DNA of 64,000 nucleotides from an uncultured Ruminiclostridium sp. (lineage in GTDB: Bacteria > Bacillota > Clostridia > Oscillospirales > Ruminococcaceae): positions 183,570 through 247,569 of the forward strand of contig CANQXF010000001.1 of assembly GCA_947627695.1 (NCBI GenBank). Direction: 5' to 3'. Both the position numbers and the translations under genes were made by a program. Shown here piece by piece: positions 50,080-57,620 of this stretch. How positions within the stretch are numbered: position 1 is the stretch's first letter; each line of letters opens with the position of its first letter. The notes under the pieces were generated by a model that worked only from the letters and a program-made list of their open reading frames with translations, was not told the origin of the DNA and searched no databases.

Positions 50080-51928
50080 TTACTGCCGCCTCCTTGTTTT
50101 TGTAATACTGAGCCTGTATCTCAAACATTTCGGCGTATGCGCCGCCTTGTTCCAGAAGCTCCTTGTGAGTTCCCTGCTGGATAAGCTCGCCGTTTCTGAA
50201 CATAGCTATGCTGTCGCAAAAGCGGGTGGAGGAAAGACGGTGGGAAATGTACACAGCGCTTTTGCTGCCGATAGTTTCATCAAAATTCCTGTACATATTG
50301 TATTCGGCGAGAGGGTCAAGGGCTGCGGTGGGTTCGTCCAGCACCATTACGGGAGCGTTTTTGTAAAGCGCTCTGGCAAGAGCAAGCTTCTGTCGCTCCC
50401 CGCCCGAAAGGTCCACGCCGTCGTCGTATATCACCTTCAAAAGCTGGGTATCCACTCCGCCTGAAAGCTCACGGACTTTATCCCCCAGTCCTGCGCTTTC
50501 AAGGCATTTTTCAACAAGTGCTTTATCGGTTTCCTCTGGGCGTTTCATAGATACGTTTTCGCTCATGGGAAAGGCATACAGCTCAACGTTCTGGAACACG
50601 GGAGCAAAAAGGGTGAAATACTCGCTGCGTCGGAAACGCTTGATGTTTATGCCGTTGAGAAGTATCTCCCCGTCGGTAACGTCGTAAAGACGGAGCAATA
50701 ATTTTATGAAGGTGGTTTTGCCTGCGCCGTTAAGTCCTACTACCGCAAGGCGTTTTCCCGCCTCAAGTGTCAGGTTGAGATTTTTTACTGCGTAATTTTC
50801 CTGTCCCGCATATTTATAGGATACGTTTTTAAATTCAAAGGTATATCTGTCGGTTTTGGGAATGGGGATACAGCCGCTTTCGTCCTCCTGCTGCAAGTCC
50901 ATAAAGGTGCGGTAATCGTCGACCTGTAATGAGCATTGCTTGATCTCGCCGAGAGTTTGGAGAAATGTGTTCAGGGAATTTGTAAACGTCTCGCATAAGC
51001 CTATGTAAAGGGTGAAGTCGCCAATGGACATATCGGTGTTTATGACGGCGAAAATAAGGACTGCATAAGCGGCGAGGGAGGGTATCATATTTGTTAATTC
51101 AACGGCAAGCTGATAGCAGGACCAGAGCTTTTTGCTGTAAAAAACCTTTTCCTGCTTGCTGTCCAGAATTTCCCGCTGCTTTTTGCAAAGCCACTTTTTC
51201 ATTCCGAAAAGGCGAATGTCCTTGGCGTAGTCGAAATCCTGAGTGGTGCGCTCCATATAGTTTATTCTGCGCCAGACGGGAGCCAGCTTGTCCCACACGC
51301 ATTTTTTATCCTTCTTTACGATATGCTGAAAATAAAGATACTGTCCGAAGGCAACGACGCTTATAATAAGTATCAGCCGCCAGTCGAGAATGAATATGGT
51401 GGTGACGGTCACTATGAGGGTGACTGAGTTTATGGCAAGGTCCTGCATTTCGTGCATAAGCCCTTCGCAGCCTCCGATGTTTCCGCCGTTGGAATTTTGC
51501 GCTTTCTGATGAGCGTCAAGAATATCAGGCTGTTCAAGGGACTGATAGTTCATTGTGAGCAGCTTTGCCATACAGTCGTTTATCATATGCATACGGACTT
51601 CTATCATCATAAACCAGCTTCTGTTCCAGGCTACGGTGTTGAGGAACATACTTACGGTCTCCACCGCCGCAACTATCAGCAAAAGGTGTATCAGCGGGGC
51701 GGTATCGCCGCCTGAGGTTTCGAGAATGTCAAGTATGAATTTGGTGATAAAGCTCCACATATAGCTCATAAGGGAGGCAAAAACCGCACACATAGCCATG
51801 ATCAGCAAAAGCACGGGGCGGTATTTTTTTATTCTTCCAAGAATGAAAAAACAGTTGCTCAGTATGCCGTATTCGGTGTGGAGCTTGTTTTCGGGCTGTG
51901 GCTTTTTCTTTTTAAATAACTGTATCAA
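50072..51928 (-). CDS. ABC exporter half-transporter (permease fused to ATPase), first of pair
   Basis: A 618-residue relative of the next gene. After a basic, Gln/Lys-rich start it has membrane segments including VLLLIMAMCAVFASLMSYMW and LILIISVVAFGQYLYFQHIV. The ATPase has Walker A GLNGAGKTTFIKLLLRLYD (near 403), signature LSGGERQKLALARAL and Walker B VMVLDEPTAALDP. Both partners keep normal ATPase motifs, so neither site is obviously degenerate. The start overlaps the regulator gene by 4 bases. Confidence 0.92.
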   Translation of the reverse strand: MIQLFKKKKPQPENKLHTEYGILSNCFFILGRIKKYRPVLLLIMAMCAVFASLMSYMWSFITKFILDILETSGGDTAPLIHLLLIVAAVETVSMFLNTVAWNRSWFMMIEVRMHMINDCMAKLLTMNYQSLEQPDILDAHQKAQNSNGGNIGGCEGLMHEMQDLAINSVTLIVTVTTIFILDWRLILIISVVAFGQYLYFQHIVKKDKKCVWDKLAPVWRRINYMERTTQDFDYAKDIRLFGMKKWLCKKQREILDSKQEKVFYSKKLWSCYQLAVELTNMIPSLAAYAVLIFAVINTDMSIGDFTLYIGLCETFTNSLNTFLQTLGEIKQCSLQVDDYRTFMDLQQEDESGCIPIPKTDRYTFEFKNVSYKYAGQENYAVKNLNLTLEAGKRLAVVGLNGAGKTTFIKLLLRLYDVTDGEILLNGINIKRFRRSEYFTLFAPVFQNVELYAFPMSENVSMKRPEETDKALVEKCLESAGLGDKVRELSGGVDTQLLKVIYDDGVDLSGGERQKLALARALYKNAPVMVLDEPTAALDPLAEYNMYRNFDETIGSKSAVYISHRLSSTRFCDSIAMFRNGELIQQGTHKELLEQGGAYAEMFEIQAQYYKNKEAAVNV

Positions 51929-52815
51929 TCCTTGTTATCCTCCTCACGCTGTGATTTCGGAATGTTCTTGTAGGTGTCGTTTTTGAAAAATGCAGAGCTT
52001 GTTCGGGTGTTGCCCTGATAATTAAAGCTGTGGGGACGGTGAAGAAGTATATGAGCAAAGGTGATAAAGGAAAGGAAATTTCTTCCCGCAGTATACTGGT
52101 ATATCCTCTCGTTCTTTGCGCCTGTGTTGAAATCCGCATTCCAGAGAAAGCCCAGCTTGTTCATTCCCTCCACTATTTCCTCGGCGTTTTCCTTGTCCGT
52201 TCCAAGCTCACGCATAAGAGTTTCTACCGAGAAAAACATAGTTTCGTCGCGTCCCTCAAGAAAATACATCGCTCGCAGTGCGTTGGGAACAGAGAGAAAT
52301 CTGAACAGCTCAACATATTCCTCTTTATAGTCGAGGACCTCGTCATACCCCTGTTCAGGCTCGTCCATTATAAGAAAGTAGTAAAGATCCTCCTGGTTTC
52401 TTGACTGGCACCAGCCGTGATCGGTGGTTATCTCACTGTAAGCGGCATCGAATTTGTTATGTCTCTTATATATATTATCATGAAGCGGGTCAAAGAAAGG
52501 CGCACCGCAAAAGGCAAGAGGAATGGCACGGCAGACGTTCATTCCCGCAGCGCAGAGTTCTTCCACAGGAAAAGAGGCTATATACTTAACAAGGCGGTCA
52601 AGGAACGGTTCTTCCTCCTTGCTCCTGCCGAAAAGCTCGTCTATTGAAACGCCGAGGCGGTCGGCTATGGCGGGGAGAAGCGACGGATCGGGATATGAGG
52701 ATATTTCCCACTTGCTCACTGACTGGGGAGATACGCCTACCGCTTCGGCAAGCTGCTCCTGGGTCAAGCCGTTTGCTTTTCTTAAATCTTTGAGAATTTT
52801 ATTGAAGTTTTCCAT
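51925..52815 (-). CDS. XRE-family regulator with large C-terminal domain, controls ABC exporter pair
   Basis: A 296-residue protein. Residues 1-60 form a Cro/C1 helix-turn-helix (LRKANGLTQEQLAEAVGVSP and QSVSKWEISSYPDPSLLPAI). The remaining 230 residues are an uncharacterised domain rich in aromatic and acidic residues, seemingly winged-helix-like in the middle (VETLMRELGTDKENAEEIVE). ATG 52815 has AAGGAG 8 bases upstream. It overlaps the first exporter gene, so it probably controls its own operon. The ligand is unknown. Confidence 0.85.
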   Translation of the reverse strand: MENFNKILKDLRKANGLTQEQLAEAVGVSPQSVSKWEISSYPDPSLLPAIADRLGVSIDELFGRSKEEEPFLDRLVKYIASFPVEELCAAGMNVCRAIPLAFCGAPFFDPLHDNIYKRHNKFDAAYSEITTDHGWCQSRNQEDLYYFLIMDEPEQGYDEVLDYKEEYVELFRFLSVPNALRAMYFLEGRDETMFFSVETLMRELGTDKENAEEIVEGMNKLGFLWNADFNTGAKNERIYQYTAGRNFLSFITFAHILLHRPHSFNYQGNTRTSSAFFKNDTYKNIPKSQREEDNKD

Positions 52816-52847
52816 ATTTACTCGCTCCTTTTCTGCTGTTTGAAAAT

Positions 52848-52876
52848 AATATAGCACATCTGACGGTTGAAAACAA
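52848..52876 (-). promoter_or_regulatory. Predicted promoter of the XRE-exporter operon
   Basis: Minus strand TTGTTT (52871-52876), 17 bases, TATATT (52848-52853), 32 bases before the regulator ATG. Moderate match. Confidence 0.45.
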
Positions 52877-52933
52877 GTGAATTACAGTTAAGAAATTCTA
52901 CCAGCGGTTGAGAAAACAAAGGCTTTTCAACTC

Positions 52934-52967
52934 AAAAAAGAAAGGAACACCAAAAGGTGTTCCTTTC
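52934..52967 (-). terminator. Terminator of spo0A
   Basis: A perfect stem (GAAAGGAACACC at 52940-52951 with GGTGTTCCTTTC at 52956-52967), 4-base loop, then a six-T run on the minus strand. It follows the spo0A stop by 30 bases. Confidence 0.88.
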
Positions 52968-52997
52968 AATTTTACAGATTTACAAAATCCTCAAAAA

Positions 52998-53795
52998 TCA
53001 GCTTTTTAAAGCAAGGTCGCCCCTCTTGATCTGAAGGCGGAGCCTGTCCGAAATAAGGGCAATAAATTCGGAGTTGGTGGGCTTGCCCTTGGTGCTCCTG
53101 ATCGTATAGCCGAAATACGAATTCAAAACGTCAACGTCTCCCCTGTCCCACGCAAGCTCGATAGCGTGGCGTATGGCTCTCTCGACTCTCGAAGAAGTAG
53201 TTTTGAACTGTGCGGCTACCGTGGGATAAAGCAGCTTGGTAATGCTGTTTATCATTTCGTTGTTGTCAACGCACAGCATTATTGCATAGCGCAGAAAATG
53301 ATAACCCTTTATGTGAGCAGGTATGCCTATCTGGTGAATGATATCGGTGACTACGCACTCAAGGTCCTGCTGAGGAGAAGGCTCCTTAATATAATTATCA
53401 AGGTCAAGATCGGTGGCAGAGGTCTTTCCCGCCTTGGACTCGGATATTTTCTTCATAAGCTGAGATGGCTCAAAGGGCTTGACCATAAATGCAGACGCTC
53501 CCAGGTACATTACTTCCTCCTCAACGGAAGGCATACTTCGGTCTGCGGTAACGATAACTGTGGGAAGCTCTCCCAGCTTTCTCAACTCTCTTAAAAGCCC
53601 GACAGCGTCAAGCCCTGGCATTTTTGCTTCAATAATAAGAATATCGGGCATGGAATATTCCTTGACGTACTGAAGTAACGTTAATCCGTTAGGTTTTCTT
53701 GTGACCGCAAACGCACCTGCGGTCTTTAACATATTTGCCCATGCGATCCCCTGGTCGGGAATGTCGTTTCCGATAAGCACTTTTGAGCTGCTCAT
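52998..53795 (-). CDS. spo0A: Sporulation master regulator Spo0A with altered receiver active site
   Basis: A 265-residue protein. The C-terminal DNA-binding domain is a clear Spo0A match (LLYPTVAAQFKTTSSRVERA, then IRHAIELAWDRGD), and DIIHQIGIPAHIKGYHFLRY opens it. The N-terminal receiver is degenerate: where Bacillus has Asp56 in LDIIMPHLDG, this protein has Glu56 in IEAKMPGLDA (codon GAA, checked on the DNA), and the first acidic-pocket residue is Asn10 rather than Asp. Thr in VIVTAD and Lys in MVKPFE remain. A Glu at this place cannot be a normal phospho-acceptor and can mimic phosphorylation. It would switch on sporulation genes, including those that lead to spoIIIA. Confidence 0.93.
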   Translation of the reverse strand: MSSSKVLIGNDIPDQGIAWANMLKTAGAFAVTRKPNGLTLLQYVKEYSMPDILIIEAKMPGLDAVGLLRELRKLGELPTVIVTADRSMPSVEEEVMYLGASAFMVKPFEPSQLMKKISESKAGKTSATDLDLDNYIKEPSPQQDLECVVTDIIHQIGIPAHIKGYHFLRYAIMLCVDNNEMINSITKLLYPTVAAQFKTTSSRVERAIRHAIELAWDRGDVDVLNSYFGYTIRSTKGKPTNSEFIALISDRLRLQIKRGDLALKS

Positions 53796-54302
53796 AAATG
53801 TCTCTCCTTGTTTCGGATATTGTGCAGAAGTCTGTCACAATTAAATGATAGCACAAACAAAATAATATTTCAAGTTATTTTTTAAATTTTTTAAATATTT
53901 TTTTAAAATATTTTAAACCTTTTGCTAAAAAGGAAAAGAAGTTGTTGCATCTAAATTTTATAAATTTTTAAAACTGAAAAACTAATCGCAAAAAAACGAT
54001 GTGTAATTTTTTGTGTTGTAATTTGTCGAAAAAAGTCTTATGTCTTTAATAAAACCAAAAACATATTAATTTTTATATAGTTTTTAGTTTTATTTTTAGT
54101 GTATGCACCAATCGTTCCAAAAATAACATTTTTTAATATGTGTGTTATTAAATGCGAAATAAATAAAACAACCTTTAAAAAATCGGCATTTTATTTTGCT
54201 ATTGTTTATTGGAAAATGTAAATTTTATGGATATAAAAATATGAAGCAACAACAATATTAAAAATTGCTGATGAAAAAGTAGATCGCGGCTTTTTTCCAT
54301 TT
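53796..54302. promoter_or_regulatory. Upstream region of spo0A with promoter and possible 0A box
   Basis: A very AT-rich 500-base gap without genes. Minus-strand TTGAAA (53868-53873), 17 bases, TATCAT (53845-53850) is a plausible vegetative promoter, 50 bases before spo0A. TTTGTCGAA at 54022-54030 contains TGTCGAA, the core of the Spo0A binding box, about 150 bases upstream of that promoter. The rest shows long A/T runs only. Confidence 0.45.
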
Positions 54303-54332
54303 ACAAAAAATCCTCTCGTATGAGAGGATTTA
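54303..54332 (-). terminator. Third tandem terminator below the tRNA genes
   Basis: AAATCCTCTC (54309-54318) pairs with GAGAGGATTT (54323-54332), loop 4, T-run on the minus strand. Confidence 0.75.
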
Positions 54333-54364
54333 TATAATAGTATAAAAATTTTATGAGCAAAAGT

Positions 54365-54391
54365 AAAAAACGCTCTCAGTTTTCTGAGAGC
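54365..54391 (-). terminator. Second tandem terminator below the tRNA genes
   Basis: GCTCTCAG (54372-54379) pairs with CTGAGAGC (54384-54391), loop 4, followed on the minus strand by G and a six-T run. Confidence 0.78.
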
Positions 54392-54452
54392 ATATTGGGT
54401 TCAACATCACATCGGTGTAATATCATGACAAAAAAGATTTTTGGGGAGTAAT

Positions 54453-54478
54453 AAAAAATGCTCCCATGTTACGGGAGC
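54453..54478 (-). terminator. First tandem terminator below tRNA-Tyr
   Basis: GCTCCC (54460-54465) pairs with GGGAGC (54473-54478), followed on the minus strand by A and six T. A further short hairpin without T-run (54486-54500) lies between it and the tRNA. Confidence 0.75.
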
Positions 54479-54499
54479 GTACTGAAGCCGCCAAGCGGC

Positions 54500-54585
54500 T
54501 GGTGGGAGCGGGTGGATTCGAACCACCGAAGCTGAAAAGCAACAGATTTACAGTCTGCCCCATTTGGCCACTCTGGAACGCTCCC
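54500..54585 (-). tRNA. tRNA-Tyr (anticodon GTA)
   Basis: An 86-base class II tRNA including an encoded CCA (54500-54502). The acceptor stem GGGAGCG pairs with CGCTCCC, the anticodon loop reads CTGTAAA with GTA, the long variable arm lies between anticodon and T arms, and GGTTCGAATCC forms the T loop. Confidence 0.93.
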
Positions 54586-54608
54586 AATTATTCAATTTTC
54601 CGTAAAGG

Positions 54609-54684
54609 TGGAGCTGGTGGACGGATTCGAACCCCCGACCTGCTGATTACAAATCAGCTGCTCTACCAGCTGAGCTACACCAGC
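54609..54684 (-). tRNA. tRNA-Thr (anticodon TGT)
   Basis: A 76-base tRNA with encoded CCA (54609-54611), acceptor GCTGGTG pairing with CACCAGC, D arm TAGCTCAGCTGGTAGAGCA, anticodon stem CTGAT/ATCAG with TGT and T arm GGGGGTTCGAATCC. It lies 23 bases before tRNA-Tyr on the same transcript. Confidence 0.93.
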
Positions 54685-54703
54685 GAAATTTCAACGCCTG
54701 TTT

Positions 54704-54732
54704 ATTATATCACGGTGATTTTTGATTGTCAA
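54704..54732 (-). promoter_or_regulatory. Consensus promoter of the tRNA-Thr/tRNA-Tyr unit
   Basis: Minus strand TTGACA (54727-54732), 17 bases, TATAAT (54704-54709). Both hexamers are perfect, as expected for stable RNA genes. Confidence 0.85.
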
Positions 54733-54809
54733 GTGGTTTTTTAAAAAATTTGCTTTTAAAAATCTGACAAAAAAACGGTAAGACATCGCAAATCGCTTTA
54801 TGCCGCCTT

Positions 54810-54971
54810 TTGACATAGTTTATTAAAATAGATTTATAAAAAATTTTTGCTTTTACAGCGTAAAAGATTTATACAGCCAAGGTCAAAAAAGAAAATGGGT
54901 AGCATCGAAATTGTGTAGCAGCAATCGGAGCTTGCATTTTTCGGTGCGCAGCTTCGGCTGCGCACTTTTTT
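54810..54971 (+). ncRNA. Possible small RNA or leader attenuator before the LRR gene
   Basis: TTGACA at 54810-54815 with a weaker -10 (TTTATA at 54833-54838, 17 bases on) and a strong terminator at 54944-54971 (GTGCGCAGC, loop TTCG, GCTGCGCAC, six T) enclose about 125 bases with no open reading frame. Inside are a CTTTTAC-AGC-GTAAAAG hairpin (54850-54866) and GTGTAGCAGC (54913-54922), which could pair with the 3' arm of the terminator and compete with it. The terminator ends 58 bases before the start codon of the surface protein gene. Confidence 0.45.
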
Positions 54972-55029
54972 GTTTTACGGAAAATTTGCGCAGAAAAAAA
55001 CAAACCGTAAAAAGAAACAGGAGGAAAAA

Positions 55030-56604
55030 ATGACACTAAGGAAAATAAGCGCGGTTTATAGCAGCCGCACTTGCGCTGACTGTCATTGCGCCGTCGACGG
55101 GAGCGTTTCCCACTATCGGCACAGCGGTGAGCGCAGCAACGACAGACCTGGACTTAAATAAATGACTGCCGTTCTTTGAAGTCGATCATTATCCCCGCAA
55201 ACGTTAAAACTATCGCTTACGGTGCATTTATGAACTCTGATCAAAACCTTGTTGCATATGCAGGTACACAGAAAGATTTCACTGATACATATTCTCTGAC
55301 TACCGTAAAATTTGCTGAGGGTTCAAAGCTGAAAACACTGGGCGCATATGCGTTTGATTACCAATATGCACTGACGGATATTGAGCTTCCCGAGGGTCTG
55401 ACAACTATTGATGAAGGAACATTTCGTCTTTGTACAGCTCTGAAATCAGTTAAGCTCAACGAAGGACTGAAAAAAATCGGGGAACGAGCATTTTTTGAAT
55501 GTCTTGACCTTAAATCCGTAACTCTCCCCGCAAGCGTTGAAACAGTAGGCAATTATGCTTTTGCAATTTCTAGTTTTAGCGTCTTTGACAAAACCTCTTC
55601 TATGACCGCAGTAAATGTTGACCCTGATAACAAAAACCTTGAGTCGGTTGACGGAGTTTTGTACACCGCTGACGGCAAAAAGCTCGTTGCTTATCCCGCA
55701 GGAAAAACCGAGGCAAAATTTGCGGACGGAGTAACGGAGATCCAGCATGGCGCATTCCAAGGCTGCAATCAGATAACTTCCGTAACTATCCCCGACACGA
55801 TCACAAAATTGCCGACAGACGCATTTTCGATGTGCGTAAAGCTGAGTGAGGCAGTTCTGCCCGAAACCCTCACCGAAATAGGACAGTGGGCATTCCAGTA
55901 TACTGCGCTCACAGATATAACTATTCCCGAAAGCGTAACTGTTATTGATCCGCAGGCTTTTGAGGATTCCCTGCTGAAGAATATCAACGGCGTGGAAGGC
56001 TCTTATGCAGAAACATTCGCAAAAGAAAACGGCTACACATTCAACAGTGTTTCTTCCGAAACAAATACATTCACCGACGAGAGCGATGACAAGGCGGCAG
56101 ATATTGAAGTAATCGCAAAGCCTGACGTTATTCCCGAACAGGCGTATTTCTCTGTTCGCTTAGACGAGGAAAACTCTACCGAAACCCGTATTGCGTATAA
56201 CTGTTACTTCACCTATAACGGCGAAGAGTATGAGCCTAACGGTAAGAATACCCATTCCCGTTGCTATGCTTGACATTGCCGACACTCTCAAGGTTTACCA
56301 TTTGCAGGACGGCAAGTATGTTAAGATGAACGTAAGAATTGAGGACGGCTATCTGGTATTTGAAACCGACCATTTCAGCATATATGTTGTTACCGCAGAC
56401 GAGATTGAAGAAAATGGCGGCAGCGGCTCTGGCAGTACCGATACTTCCGACACCACCACACCAAGCGGCTCTGGCGACTCAGGCAACGCTGATAACAGCA
56501 GTGACAAAGGTAACCCCGACACAGGTGTTGTTGGAATTACAACAACTGCTGCCATTGCAGCGGCAGCAGCAGCGGCTATCATGATCTACCACAAGAGAAA
56601 GTAA
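55030..56604 (+). pseudogene. BspA-like leucine-rich-repeat surface protein, multiply frameshifted
   Basis: AGGAGG precedes ATG 55030, but after about 8 codons the signal peptide continues in another frame (IAAALALTVIAPSTGAFP and on to VSAATTDLDLNK, then TGA at 55163). The repeat region 55176-56250 is in a further frame and holds BspA-type repeats, for example LKTLGAYAFDYQYALTDIEL, LPEGLTTIDEGTFRLCTALK and VTLPASVETVGNYAF. Near 56240 the frame shifts again to a tail reading MLDIADTLKVYHLQDGKYVK, a Ser/Gly/Thr-rich linker, then the anchor GNPDTGVVG, a hydrophobic Ala-rich segment and YHKRK. The whole was a secreted protein with a sortase-like signal; as read it cannot make one product. Confidence 0.82.
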
Positions 56605-56641
56605 CTAAGCCGTACTTTCATCATTATGCTGTATTCCTTAA

Positions 56642-56674
56642 ATGCGCTCCGAAAAATCGGGGCGCATTTTTTTC
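56642..56674 (+). terminator. Terminator after the LRR surface protein
   Basis: An 11-base stem (56642-56652 with 56657-56667, one G-T pair), loop AAAA, then a seven-T run. Confidence 0.88.
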
Positions 56675-56748
56675 AAATATTTATAGGCTGACATTCTGTT
56701 ATACATTAAACTTTGTGAAAGGCTATACAAAAAATTTTAAAAAAGGTG

Positions 56749-56777
56749 TTGACAATAACATTCCTTTGTGATATAAT
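56749..56777 (+). promoter_or_regulatory. Consensus promoter of the tRNA-Met/tRNA-Glu unit
   Basis: TTGACA (56749-56754), 17 bases, TATAAT (56772-56777), both perfect, 40 bases before the first tRNA. Confidence 0.88.
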
Positions 56778-56817
56778 AATCAAGTCCTTAAGCGGCATTG
56801 CGCTTGAGAATATATAT

Positions 56818-56894
56818 GGCGGCATAGCTCAGCTGGCTAGAGCACTTGGTTCATACCCAGGGTGTCGTTGGTTCAAGTCCAATTGCCGCTACCA
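56818..56894 (+). tRNA. tRNA with anticodon CAT (elongator Met, or lysidine-type Ile)
   Basis: 77 bases including CCA. Acceptor GGCGGCA pairs with TGCCGCT, D arm TAGCTCAGCTGGCTAGAGCA, anticodon loop TTCATAC with CAT, T arm GTTGGTTCAAGTCCAAT. It lacks the initiator features (unpaired first base, three G-C pairs in the anticodon stem), so it is an elongator; Ile with modified CAT cannot be excluded by eye. Confidence 0.9.
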
Positions 56895-56898
56895 TTAT

Positions 56899-56973
56899 GG
56901 CCCGTTGGTCAAGAGGTTAAGACACCGCCCTTTCACGGCGGAAACATGGGTTCAATTCCCGTACGGGTCACCA
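56899..56973 (+). tRNA. tRNA-Glu (anticodon TTC)
   Basis: 75 bases including CCA. Acceptor GGCCCGT pairs with ACGGGTC, anticodon stem CCGCC/GGCGG with loop CTTTCAC and TTC, T arm ATGGGTTCAATTCCCGT. It starts 4 bases after the preceding tRNA. Confidence 0.93.
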
Positions 56974-56981
56974 TTCAGCAT

Positions 56982-57024
56982 TCTCGGAAACAGCGTAATA
57001 TAGCCGTTTCCGAGATTTTATTTT
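56982..57024 (+). terminator. Terminator of the tRNA-Met/Glu unit
   Basis: TCTCGGAAAC (56982-56991) pairs with GTTTCCGAGA (57006-57015), loop 14, followed by TTTTATTTT. Confidence 0.75.
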
Positions 57025-57102
57025 ATGCCGAAAATCCAATATAAGTCACTGTCAGTTCAGGAGTTTCTGATTTTTTGTTATTTTCCGAAAGGCGGTCATG
57101 CT

Positions 57103-57603
57103 ATGGGCGAAATATACGGAAAATATTGCTCTCCTTTGGGTGAGATAGTTATTGCCTGCAAGGATAACGCTGTTAGCGGACTTTGGTTCTGCGGGCAAAA
57201 ATATTTTATGAGCACGGCGGAATGCAAAGAGCCTGTTTTTGAGGAAAATGAGACGCTCAGAAACGTCAAAATCTGGCTGGACAGGTATTTCGGTGGTGAA
57301 AAGCCGTCACCGTATGACCTAGAGCTGAAGCCCTGCGGAAGTGAGTTCAGGCAGAGGGTGTGGAAGATGCTGCTTGAAATTCCATATGGAGAAACTGTTA
57401 CTTACGGGGAGTTGGCAAAGACGCTTGGTACTCCCGAAAAGAAAATGTCGGCGCAGGCTGTGGGCGGCGCCGTGGGGCATAATCCAATTTCAATAATAAT
57501 TCCCTGCCACCGTGTTCTGGGCGTGGGAGGAAAAATGACAGGATATGCGGCGGGTATTGATGTAAAAATACAGTTGTTAAAACACGAAGGATATTTATTA
57601 TAA
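57103..57603 (+). CDS. ogt: Methylated-DNA--[protein]-cysteine S-methyltransferase
   Basis: A 166-residue suicide repair protein that takes the methyl group from O6-methylguanine in DNA. The acceptor Cys is in the motif SIIIPCHRVLG (about residues 128-138), preceded by the helix-turn-helix ETVTYGELAKTLG with the RVW-type QRVWKMLLEIPYG region. The frame opens at 57025, but ATG 57103 follows AAAGGCGG and matches the usual length. It is followed by the SDR gene after 17 bases. Confidence 0.93.
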   Translation: MGEIYGKYCSPLGEIVIACKDNAVSGLWFCGQKYFMSTAECKEPVFEENETLRNVKIWLDRYFGGEKPSPYDLELKPCGSEFRQRVWKMLLEIPYGETVTYGELAKTLGTPEKKMSAQAVGGAVGHNPISIIIPCHRVLGVGGKMTGYAAGIDVKIQLLKHEGYLL

Positions 57604-57620
57604 TAAGAAAGGAAAATATT

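Noticed and set aside
54466..54744. 92-codon plus-strand frame
   Set aside because: It is the antisense reading of tRNA-Tyr and tRNA-Thr.
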